A stretch of DNA of 7,647 nucleotides from Gammaproteobacteria bacterium (GCA_012270695.1 JAAXHV010000313.1:1-7647), one strand, 5' to 3'; shown: positions 1 through 5,393, counted from the stretch's first letter. Notes: a model not told the origin generated them from the letters alone. Numbers and translations: made by a program.

Positions 1-492
1 CCCCAGCTCATGCAGCGCTTGCTGAATACCGGTAACGTCGCTACGTCCAACTTTCTCACCTGTGGAAACTGGTCGATCATCCTGTTGAATACCCATGAGG
101 CCGGTGAGCACGGCGGCTATCTGTCCGTAACTGAATTGTCCGATCTTGACGCAGCCCTGCAGCGTTCTCGCAACAGGCATGTGTTAATCTGTCTGCACCA
201 CCAGCCGGTCACTATCCATAGCCCCTGGATGGACCGGATGGCGCTGAAAAACGGCGAAGCCTTGTTTCAGGTTCTGGACCGGCATAATAATGTAAGAGGC
301 ATCATCTGGGGGCATATCCACCAGGAATTTACGACCACCAGAAACGGGGTGCTGTTGCTCGGTTCCCCGTCAACCTGCATACAGTTTCGCCCGCGGTCGG
401 AAGAGGCCGGGGTCGACAGCAAACCGCCGGCATACCGGACCCTGACATTAACTGAGACAGGTCAGATCCAGACTCGTGTGCATTGGCTGTAA
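1..492 (+). CDS. cpdA: 3',5'-cyclic AMP phosphodiesterase CpdA, C-terminal part (5' truncated by window)
   Basis: This is the C-terminal part of a class III cyclic-nucleotide phosphodiesterase, which hydrolyses cAMP to 5'-AMP in the cytoplasm using a two-metal metallophosphoesterase site. The frame is open from base 1 through the Met codon at 10, so that Met is probably internal. 163 codons are visible; E. coli CpdA has about 275, so roughly 110 N-terminal residues, including the DxH and GNHD metal motifs, lie outside the window. Visible family marks are the LHHQP histidine pair (about residue 60 of the fragment), the GHIHQEF metal motif (about 100) and the SPSTCIQFRP segment (about 120), all close to E. 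coli CpdA (LHHHP, GHIHQE, TPSTCVQFKP). It ends with TAA at 490-492, 60 bases before gcvH on the same strand. The family is certain from these motifs; cAMP as substrate is inferred from the CpdA match. Confidence 0.92.
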   Translation, partial: PQLMQRLLNTGNVATSNFLTCGNWSIILLNTHEAGEHGGYLSVTELSDLDAALQRSRNRHVLICLHHQPVTIHSPWMDRMALKNGEALFQVLDRHNNVRGIIWGHIHQEFTTTRNGVLLLGSPSTCIQFRPRSEEAGVDSKPPAYRTLTLTETGQIQTRVHWL

Positions 493-500
493 CCATTGCG

Positions 501-528
501 TTGCTGCGGTGTTATGCGTCAAAATAAT
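501..528 (+). promoter_or_regulatory. possible sigma70 promoter for gcvH
   Basis: TTGCTG (501-506) and AATAAT (523-528) are separated by 16 bases. The -10 element matches five of six consensus positions and the -35 element only three. It lies in the short gap after cpdA, so gcvH could be transcribed alone as well as by read-through. The gap is too short for a glycine riboswitch. This is a pattern match only. Confidence 0.3.
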
Positions 529-541
529 AATGATGTGAAAT

Positions 542-547
542 AAGGAG
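542..547 (+). promoter_or_regulatory. ribosome binding site of gcvH
   Basis: AAGGAG is a near-perfect Shine-Dalgarno sequence. Its spacing is 5 bases to the TTG at 553 and 11 bases to the ATG at 559. By spacing alone the TTG is at least as good a start, which leaves a two-residue ambiguity at the GcvH N terminus. Confidence 0.75.
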
Positions 548-558
548 ACCTTTTGCAA

Positions 559-936
559 ATGAGCAGTCTTAAATTTACCGAGGACCATGAGTGGTTGCGA
601 CTGGAAGATGATGGAACGGTTACCATCGGTATCACTGATTATGCCCAGGAACAGCTTGGCGATATCGTCTATATCGAGTTGCCCAATGTGGGTGATATCC
701 TGAGCTCAGGCAGTGAGGCGGCAGTCATTGAATCTGTCAAGGCCGCGGGGGAGATTAAGGCGGCTGTTGGCGGTGAAGTTCTCGCGGTTAACGATGCTCT
801 GGAAGATAAACCGGAGGCGGTTAATTTTGACCCCATCGACAGCGGCTGGTTTTTCAGACTGTCTCCGGATGACGTTAGCGAACTGGACCAGTTTATGGAC
901 GAAGACGCCTACCAGGAGTTTATCAAGGAGCTTTAG
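559..936 (+). CDS. gcvH: glycine cleavage system H protein
   Basis: GcvH is the mobile lipoyl carrier of the glycine cleavage system. It takes the aminomethyl group from the P protein (GcvP), presents it to the T protein (GcvT), and is reoxidised by the L protein. From the ATG at 559 it has 125 residues, close to the 129 of E. coli. The N-terminal FTEDHEWLRLE, the GITDYAQEQLGDIVYIELP core and the lipoylation motif ESVKAAGEI are all present, with the modified lysine at residue 61. The DALEDKPEAVNFDP and GWFF segments are also typical. A TTG at 553 would add two residues. It lies 5 bases after the AAGGAG at 542-547, against 11 for the ATG, so the start is not settled; I prefer ATG because the product then begins MSSLKF like its family. 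No gcvP or gcvT is adjacent. The stop lies 2 bases from the end of convergent tsaB. Confidence 0.96.
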   Translation: MSSLKFTEDHEWLRLEDDGTVTIGITDYAQEQLGDIVYIELPNVGDILSSGSEAAVIESVKAAGEIKAAVGGEVLAVNDALEDKPEAVNFDPIDSGWFFRLSPDDVSELDQFMDEDAYQEFIKEL

Positions 937-938
937 TT

Positions 939-1682
939 TCAACCCTGCCGCACTACATCATCTCTCAGGTAAACAGGCAATGCCTGTTCTGCGCTGACGT
1001 AACGCTCTGCGCTGTATTCTCCTGCTGCCAATGGCAGCATGTCTTTTGCCAACGGGTAGCGTTCCGGGTCAATCCCGATAATTTGCGCATCCAGGATACT
1101 CTCAAGACGTGCCCGGTAGGTTCCCCAGCCGCTGCCGACACCGAATATCCGTTTGTCAGCGGGAACCTGAACCGCGTCGGGAGACGTTACCTGCTCAGCG
1201 GATGCCGATCTCACCAGGCCGTCTTGCGCCACGTCGTAAACGCCCCAGTATATTTCGCCCATTCTTGCGTCTATCGCCGGCAGCAGGGCGGCGGGTTGAT
1301 GATGTGTGCCATCGGTGGCGCCCACCCTGGGGGCGTCCTGCGGGCGTCCAAATCCGCTACCGGAGGATTTGTCGGCGGCGCCTTGCGCCAGCGTTGCCAG
1401 TGACGACAGCGGGATAACCGGTAAGCCGGCGCCCAAGGCCAGCCCCTGGGTCACACCGGCCGCGATCCTGACGCCGGTGAAAGCGCCCGGGCCCCTGCCG
1501 AAGGCAACGGCATCCAGATCGTTCAATCCGAGTCCGGCCTCCGTAAGGACCCCGTCCACCATGGACAGGATCAATTCCGCATGCCGGCGCGGCGCAATTT
1601 CGTGCCGCGCATAAACGCTATCGCCACAAAGCAACGCCGCAGAACAGGCTTCGGTAGCGGTATCCAGCGCCAGTATTTTCAT
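939..1682 (-). CDS. tsaB: tRNA threonylcarbamoyladenosine biosynthesis protein TsaB, with internal insertion
   Basis: TsaB (YeaZ) is the non-catalytic partner of TsaD. With TsaE the complex transfers the threonylcarbamoyl group made by TsaC to A37 of ANN-decoding tRNAs. The ASKHA-fold marks are clear: LALDTATEACSAAL at residues 4-17, FGRGPGAFTGVRI at 61-73 followed by TQGLALGAGLPVI, AIDARMGEIYW at 136-146, KDMLPLA near 213-219 and PVYLRDDV near 236-243. At 247 residues it is longer than E. coli TsaB (231). The extra length is mostly about 22 residues between AQGA (99-102) and AIDAR, roughly residues 104-134, in a loop region. This stretch (GRPQDAPRVGATDGTHHQP) has no counterpart in E. coli. 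The start ATG is the complement of 1680-1682; only a weak AGAG precedes it. rimI, often next to tsaB in gammaproteobacteria, is absent on the downstream side, where gcvH converges. Confidence 0.95.
   Translation of the reverse strand: MKILALDTATEACSAALLCGDSVYARHEIAPRRHAELILSMVDGVLTEAGLGLNDLDAVAFGRGPGAFTGVRIAAGVTQGLALGAGLPVIPLSSLATLAQGAADKSSGSGFGRPQDAPRVGATDGTHHQPAALLPAIDARMGEIYWGVYDVAQDGLVRSASAEQVTSPDAVQVPADKRIFGVGSGWGTYRARLESILDAQIIGIDPERYPLAKDMLPLAAGEYSAERYVSAEQALPVYLRDDVVRQG
1293..1373 (-). repeat. in-frame structured insertion inside tsaB (candidate small coding repeat)
   Basis: This stretch encodes about residues 104-130 of TsaB, the part without a counterpart in E. coli. It is densely structured at the DNA level. 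GGTGG (1314-1318) and CCACC (1322-1326) form an inverted repeat with a 3-base loop. GGGCGTCC occurs twice in direct orientation (1331-1338 and 1342-1349). AAATCC (1350-1355) and GGATTT (1365-1370) form a second inverted repeat, with TCCG/CGGA as an alternative inner pairing. The difference from the usual length is a multiple of three and contains no stop. That would fit a small palindromic element captured in a tolerant loop, but a family-specific extended loop is also possible. The boundaries are approximate. Confidence 0.45.
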
Positions 1683-1692
1683 CTCTGTTCAA

Positions 1693-1718
1693 GGAAACTC
1701 TGATTTATTCAGAGTTCC
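1693..1718. repeat. hairpin just upstream of tsaB
   Basis: GGAAACTCTGA (1693-1703) pairs with TCAGAGTTCC (1709-1718) across the loop TTTAT, a 10-base-pair stem with one bulged A. On the tsaB strand it lies 10 bases before the start codon, so it would sit in the 5' leader of tsaB mRNA if transcription starts further up. A second, weaker hairpin (TCCCT...AGGGA, about 1716-1732) overlaps it and could compete. No U-run follows on either strand, so it is not a standard terminator. It may be the end of a small repeat or a leader structure. Confidence 0.55.
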
Positions 1719-1742
1719 CTACGGTACAGGGATGTTCCGACA

Positions 1743-1769
1743 AAATCAATGACGGCATGTTATTGATTT
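1743..1769. repeat. AT-rich inverted repeat in the tsaB-lolC spacer
   Basis: AAATCAAT (1743-1750) is inverted as ATTGATTT (1762-1769) with an 11-base loop. The 8-base-pair stem is AT-rich and has no T-run after it, so it is not a convincing terminator. It lies between the divergent tsaB and lolC genes and could be an operator-like site or chance symmetry. Confidence 0.35.
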
Positions 1770-1810
1770 GGAAGGAAAATAAAAACCACATTTTTTGTTT
1801 CCGTCCTCTC

Positions 1811-2033
1811 AAATCCAGGACACCCACAAATTACCAGCAAATCCGGGACACTCATGAATTACCAGAGCAAATTCAGGACAAATTCAGGACACCCATGAAT
1901 TACAGCTCACGAAAATTTATGGGTGTCCCAAATTTGCCAAATTTGCCCTTGCCGGGAAAATCTATGGATGTCTTAAATTTGCCGCCCATAAATTACAGCT
2001 TAGGGAAATCTATGGGTGTCCCAAATTTGTTGC
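1811..2033. repeat. array of REP-like palindromic repeats upstream of lolC
   Basis: The repeat core is GGACACCCATRAATTA, preceded by AAATYC and followed by CCAG or CAGC. Plus-orientation copies have cores at 1818-1833, 1846-1861 and 1887-1902, with truncated pieces at 1875-1880 and 1985-1995. Minus-orientation copies lie at 1913-1928, 1958-1973 and 2006-2021. The first two units are about 27 bases at 28-base spacing. The array then switches orientation, so the third and fourth units face each other: GGACACCCAT (1887-1896) pairs perfectly with ATGGGTGTCC (1919-1928), and CCCATA (1985-1990) pairs with TATGGG (2011-2016). Small tandem duplications mark the unit edges: AAATTCAGGAC at 1869-1879 and 1880-1890, AAATTTGCC at 1930-1938 and 1939-1947. 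The block is visibly richer in A+T than the flanking genes. The layout resembles REP/BIME clusters spread by REP-associated tyrosine transposases; no such transposase is in the window, so that link is inference. Confidence 0.8.
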
Positions 2034-2056
2034 TGTCCTCTGCTTTCTGTCCCTTG

Positions 2057-2062
2057 TATACT
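2057..2062 (+). promoter_or_regulatory. possible -10 element of lolC promoter
   Basis: TATACT matches five of six positions of the sigma70 -10 consensus. Transcription starting the usual 6-7 bases after it would begin at or next to the A of the lolC ATG (2069), which would give a leaderless mRNA. The -35 region is poor: CTGTCC at 2033-2038, 18 bases upstream, matches three of six. No Shine-Dalgarno sequence precedes this ATG. Confidence 0.35.
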
Positions 2063-2068
2063 GGCCTG

Positions 2069-3313
2069 ATGTACAATCCGTTTGAAGCGTTTATCGGCTT
2101 GCGTTACGTCAGGGCCAGGCGCCGCAACCATTTCATTTCGTTTATATCCCTGGTATCGATGCTGGGTATTGCCATCGGGGTATTGGCATTGATCACGGTC
2201 CTGTCAGTGATGAACGGCTTCCAGAAGGAATTGACCGGTCGCATCCTGGCGATGGCTTCCCATGCGACCGTGGTTCAGGACGGCGCTGCCATCGATGATT
2301 GGCAGACAACGGCCGCGACCCTGAAACGGCAGGCAGGGATAGTCGGAGTAGCGCCTTATTTTCGCGCAGAAGGGATGCTGGTCCATGAACACAGGGTGCA
2401 TGGAACAGTATTACGCGGCATTGTGCCCGAGGAGGAAAAAACGGTATCCCTGGTAGCGGAAAAGATGCAATCGGGAAAATTTTCCGGACTGCGGCCGGGC
2501 GCATTCGGCATGATTATCGGTTCCGAGACGGCCGGGCGGCTGGGAGTGCAGCCGGGTGATACGATTACGCTTGTTGCGCCCCAGGCTACCGGGGTAACTG
2601 CCGGCATCCTGCCACGGCTAAAACGGTTTACCATTATCGGCATATTTACGGCAGGCATGCGCGAGTTTGACAGCGGCCTGGCCTTGATCCATCTCGAAGA
2701 TGCCTTGCTGTTATTTGAGCGGTCAGGACCTTCGGGCTTGCGGCTGAAAACCAGTGACGTTATGCAGGCGCCGCGCATCAGCAGGGAGGCAATGCAGGCC
2801 ATCCCGGGACATTATGACATCATCGACTGGACCCGCAGGCATGCCACTTTTTTCCAGGCATTGAAGACAGAAAAACGGGTTATGACTGTTATCCTGGCCC
2901 TGATCATTGCGGTGGCGGCGTTCAACGTTATCGCCACCCTGATGATGGTGGTCACGGATAAACAGGCAGATATCGCGGTACTGCGTACCCTGGGCGCAGG
3001 TTCGGGCAGCGTCATGAAGATTTTTGTCATCCAGGGTACGGTGATCGGCCTGTCAGGTATCATCCTCGGCGTACTGGGCGGGGTCTGGCTGGCTGACAAT
3101 ATCAACGCCATCATCAAGACGATAGAAGAATTGCTGAACATCAGTTTCTTTTCACCGGACGTGTATTACATCAGCGAACTGCCTTCCGACCTGCGTTGGC
3201 AGGACGTCACCGTGACGGCGGCGCTGGCCTTCCTGTTTGCCGTGGTCAGCACGATTTATCCGGCCTGGCGGGCGGCACGGGTACAACCTGCAACGGCGCT
3301 GAGGTATGAGTAG
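2069..3313 (+). CDS. lolC: lipoprotein-releasing system permease, LolC/LolE family (first copy, LolF-like)
   Basis: This is an inner-membrane permease of the LolCDE-type ABC transporter, which extracts outer-membrane lipoproteins from the inner membrane and passes them to LolA. From the ATG at 2069 it has 414 residues, within the usual 400-415. MYNPFEAFIGLRYV matches the E. coli LolC N terminus (MYQPVALFIGLRYM). Membrane segments are near residues 24-48, 271-293, 315-342 and 378-400, with a large periplasmic domain between the first and second. Residues 168-188 (APQATGVTAGILPRLKRF and neighbours) correspond to the LolA-binding Hook of LolC. The C-terminal part (TDKQADIAVLRTLGA, FSPDVYYISELPSDLRW) is closer to E. 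coli LolE. The frame is open back to 1757, but the extra 104 residues would be encoded by the repeat array, so I reject that start. No Shine-Dalgarno sequence is visible. The end overlaps the next gene by 8 bases. The symbol is a convention; lolF may describe it better. Confidence 0.93.
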   Translation: MYNPFEAFIGLRYVRARRRNHFISFISLVSMLGIAIGVLALITVLSVMNGFQKELTGRILAMASHATVVQDGAAIDDWQTTAATLKRQAGIVGVAPYFRAEGMLVHEHRVHGTVLRGIVPEEEKTVSLVAEKMQSGKFSGLRPGAFGMIIGSETAGRLGVQPGDTITLVAPQATGVTAGILPRLKRFTIIGIFTAGMREFDSGLALIHLEDALLLFERSGPSGLRLKTSDVMQAPRISREAMQAIPGHYDIIDWTRRHATFFQALKTEKRVMTVILALIIAVAAFNVIATLMMVVTDKQADIAVLRTLGAGSGSVMKIFVIQGTVIGLSGIILGVLGGVWLADNINAIIKTIEELLNISFFSPDVYYISELPSDLRWQDVTVTAALAFLFAVVSTIYPAWRAARVQPATALRYE

Positions 3314-4559
3314 CCTGTTCCGCTCTTACCAGGTCTTTATCGGTTTGCGTTACGTCATGTCCAGGCGGCGCAATCGTTTTATTTCGTTCATCTCCCTCAT
3401 TTCGGTGTTGAGCATTGCCCTGGGCGTCATCGTGTTGACGACGGTCTTATCGGTAATCAGTGGTTTTGAAAGAGTCCTGACCGAACACCTGATCGGTATG
3501 GAGGCCGAGGCAACCGTTCTTGGCTATGGCAACTCACTGGAGGACTGGAAGAAGGTTGCGGACCAGGCACAACTGCATCCGGGCATAATCGGTGTGGCCC
3601 CATACGTGGAGTCTGAGGGTATGGTGACCTTCAATCAGCAGGTCAAGGGCGTAGTGGTGCGGGGAATCCTGCCTGAAACAGAGCCTGAGGTGTCATTTAT
3701 CCCGAAAAAAATGACTGCCGGAAAACTGAGCGCATTGGCTCCGGGAGAATTCGGGATAATCCTGGGTGCGGACCTGTTGGATATTTTGCAGGCGGACCTG
3801 GGAGACAGGGTTACGCTCGTCTCCCCCTCGGCCATGGTTACGCCTGCCGGGATTATCCCCAGGCTCAAGCGGTTTACCGTTGTCGGGGTCTACGATACCG
3901 ACATGTATGAATTCGACAGTGCCATCATGTTTGCCCACCTGGACGATGCGGCCCGGTTTTTTCGCACGGGTAATCCAACCGGCCTGCGCCTGAAAACCAG
4001 TAACGTCATGCAGGCGCCCCGCATCAGCAGGGAGGCGTTCCAGGATGTGCCCGGGCGCTACGGCGTGATTGACTGGACGCAAAGACACGTGAACTATTTT
4101 CATTCCATACAAATGACCAAAAAGATGATGTTCGTCATACTGGTCCTGATCATAGCCGTGGCGACCTTTAACATCATCTCAACCCTGATGATGATGGTAA
4201 CGGACAAACAGGCTGATATCGCCGTATTGCGCACCCTGGGTGTGGCGCCGAACGACGTCATGAAGATTTTTATTATCCAGGGCGCGGCGCTGGGTGTGGC
4301 CGGCATCCTGCTGGGCGTAGCCGGCGGAGTCGGCCTGGCTGGCAATATAGACAGCATCGCAGCAGGGATAGAGCATTTCCTGCAGGTGAAATTTTTATCT
4401 CCCGAGGTGTATTTCATCAGTCGCGTGCCTTCTGATCTCCACTGGATGGATATACTGGTGACGGCCACCGTCGCGTTTTTGTTTGCCCTGCTGGCGACTC
4501 TGTACCCGGCTTGGCGGGCGGCGCAGACCCAACCTGCGGAGGCGCTCCGCTATGAGTAA
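3306..4559 (+). CDS. lolE: lipoprotein-releasing system permease, LolC/LolE family (second copy, LolF-like)
   Basis: This is the second permease subunit, expected to pair with the first copy around a LolD dimer. It has 417 residues with the same architecture: membrane segments near 25-51, 274-297, 318-345 and 382-402, and a periplasmic domain of about 220 residues. It is plainly a paralogue of the first copy, sharing for example LKTS(D/N)VMQAPRISREA and TDKQADIAVLRTLG. Residues 170-190 contain PSAMVTPAGIIPRLKRF, which aligns with the E. coli LolC Hook (PSASQFTPMGRIPSQRLF), while the C-terminal FLSPEVYFISRVPSDLHW resembles LolE (FLSSDIYFIDFLPSELHW). It therefore does not sort cleanly into LolC or LolE, and the lolE symbol rests only on its being the second copy. 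The ATG at 3306 lies within the end of the first gene (ATGAGTAG overlap), so translational coupling is likely. The stop is TAA at 4557-4559, 44 bases before lolD. Confidence 0.93.
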   Translation: MSSLFRSYQVFIGLRYVMSRRRNRFISFISLISVLSIALGVIVLTTVLSVISGFERVLTEHLIGMEAEATVLGYGNSLEDWKKVADQAQLHPGIIGVAPYVESEGMVTFNQQVKGVVVRGILPETEPEVSFIPKKMTAGKLSALAPGEFGIILGADLLDILQADLGDRVTLVSPSAMVTPAGIIPRLKRFTVVGVYDTDMYEFDSAIMFAHLDDAARFFRTGNPTGLRLKTSNVMQAPRISREAFQDVPGRYGVIDWTQRHVNYFHSIQMTKKMMFVILVLIIAVATFNIISTLMMMVTDKQADIAVLRTLGVAPNDVMKIFIIQGAALGVAGILLGVAGGVGLAGNIDSIAAGIEHFLQVKFLSPEVYFISRVPSDLHWMDILVTATVAFLFALLATLYPAWRAAQTQPAEALRYE

Positions 4560-4568
4560 CTATCCCGC

Positions 4569-4597
4569 GGGGGCGGAATTCAATTCCGTCCCCTTTT
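4569..4597 (+). repeat. GC-rich palindrome plus T-run between the second permease gene and lolD (REP-like or intrinsic terminator)
   Basis: GGGGGCGGAATT (4569-4580) pairs with AATTCCGTCCCC (4582-4593) around C4581. That is 12 pairs on paper, one of them a G-T wobble, or about 10 real pairs with a 5-base loop. TTTT follows at 4594-4597. The form is that of an intrinsic terminator, yet it sits inside an operon and ends 10 bases before the lolD start codon. Near-perfect palindromes of the GGGGACGGAATT type are, as I recall, scattered through many proteobacterial genomes as REP-like elements, so insertion of such an element is a good alternative. Either way it could lower lolD expression or mask its weak ribosome site (AGG at 4600-4602). 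Confidence 0.75.
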
Positions 4598-4603
4598 ACA
4601 GGC

Positions 4604-5287
4604 ATGAATAATCCGGTTACGTTGGCCTGCTCCGGGTTGAGGAAAACCTTCAGCCAGGGGGACCTCCATGTCGAAGTGTTGAAAGGCGTTGACTTCGAGG
4701 TGCACGATGGCGGTTGCATCGGGATTATCGGCTCGTCCGGCTCGGGCAAGAGTACCTTGCTGCATCTGTTAGGGGGTCTGGATAAACCCAGCGCCGGTGA
4801 AGTGACGGTGGCCGGCGTCTCCCTGGCGGGGCTGTCCGCAGCGGAAATCGGCCGGTGGCGTAATCAAAAACTGGGATTTGTCTACCAGTTTCATCACTTG
4901 CTGGCGGAATTTACCGCCCTGGAAAACGTGGCGCTGCCGTTGCTGGTAAGAGGAGAGAGGCCGCAGGCAGCCCGGGATGCCGCAGTGGAAATGCTGGCGC
5001 AGGTGGGATTAAAACAGCGCCTGCAGCACAAGCCGGGAGAATTATCAGGTGGCGAGAGACAGCGGGCAGCCATAGCCCGGGCGCTGGTGACCCGGCCCCG
5101 CTGTATTCTGGCGGATGAACCTACCGGCAACCTGGATGAGCACACCGCTGCCCGGGTTTTCCGGGTCATGCTTGAGCTGAATAAGATCCACGGCATCAGC
5201 CTGGTCATGGCCACGCACAATAACCGCCTGCTGGACAGCCTGGATCGTGTATACGAGTTGAGTGAGGGGAAGCTGCGCGCCAGGTAG
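4604..5287 (+). CDS. lolD: lipoprotein-releasing system ATP-binding protein LolD
   Basis: LolD is the cytoplasmic ATPase of the lipoprotein-releasing ABC transporter; its dimer drives the two upstream permeases. At 227 residues it has the usual LolD length (about 230). All ABC motifs are intact: Walker A GSSGSGKST at 43-51, Q-loop glutamine at 95 in VYQFHHLLAEFTALENV, signature LSGGERQR at 147-154, Walker B ILADEP at 168-173 with catalytic Glu172, D-loop GNLDE, and the H-loop histidine at 205 in MATHN. The QFHHLL(A/P)EFTALENV stretch after Walker A is characteristic of LolD within the MacB/LolD family. The start ATG has only a weak AGG two bases upstream, and a strong hairpin ends 10 bases before it, so translation may depend on the upstream gene. 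In E. coli the order is lolC-lolD-lolE; here both permease genes come first. Confidence 0.96.
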   Translation: MNNPVTLACSGLRKTFSQGDLHVEVLKGVDFEVHDGGCIGIIGSSGSGKSTLLHLLGGLDKPSAGEVTVAGVSLAGLSAAEIGRWRNQKLGFVYQFHHLLAEFTALENVALPLLVRGERPQAARDAAVEMLAQVGLKQRLQHKPGELSGGERQRAAIARALVTRPRCILADEPTGNLDEHTAARVFRVMLELNKIHGISLVMATHNNRLLDSLDRVYELSEGKLRAR

Positions 5288-5333
5288 CAGGTATTAGTAC
5301 CGAAGGCGGATAACTTTATGTAAAGACCCGGGT

Positions 5334-5360
5334 TTGCGTCTACAATACAACTACTATCAT
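5334..5360 (+). promoter_or_regulatory. weak candidate promoter region of comEC
   Basis: The 118-base gap after lolD becomes AT-rich before comEC. TACAAT (5341-5346) matches five of six -10 positions but lacks a credible -35. TTGCGT (5334-5339) with TATCAT (5355-5360) has 15-base spacing. Neither is convincing. I see no terminator after lolD, so read-through from the lol genes is equally possible. Confidence 0.25.
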
Positions 5361-5393
5361 TTTTCTCTAAAAACCGGAAACTAAATAGATCAC

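Noticed and set aside
493..552. Glycine riboswitch before gcvH
   Set aside because: Only 60 bases separate cpdA from gcvH, too short for a glycine aptamer, and no aptamer-like pairing is seen.
1083..1614. Plus-strand open frames of about 100 codons opposite tsaB
   Set aside because: They are antisense shadows of tsaB with no recognisable family and no good ribosome sites; tsaB explains the region.
1781..1800. A-run and T-run pairing as a terminator for tsaB or lolC
   Set aside because: It lies upstream of both divergent genes, the stem is only A-T pairs, and there is no GC-rich part.
1811..2033. CRISPR-like array
   Set aside because: The repeats occur in both orientations, spacing is irregular, units are diverged and truncated, and there are no spacers of uniform length or cas genes.
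1757..3313. A 518-residue LolC-family protein starting at 1757
   Set aside because: The first 104 residues come from the repeat array, family proteins are about 400-415 residues, and MYNPFEAFIGLRYV at 2069 matches the usual N terminus.
2193..4468. Minus-strand open frames opposite the permease genes
   Set aside because: Both genes yield similar antisense frames because they are paralogues; the predicted peptides show no domain and arise from codon bias.
5315..5326. Short inverted repeat (CTTTA/TAAAG) after lolD as a terminator
   Set aside because: The stem is only five AT-rich pairs with a 2-base loop and no T-run, too weak for an intrinsic terminator.
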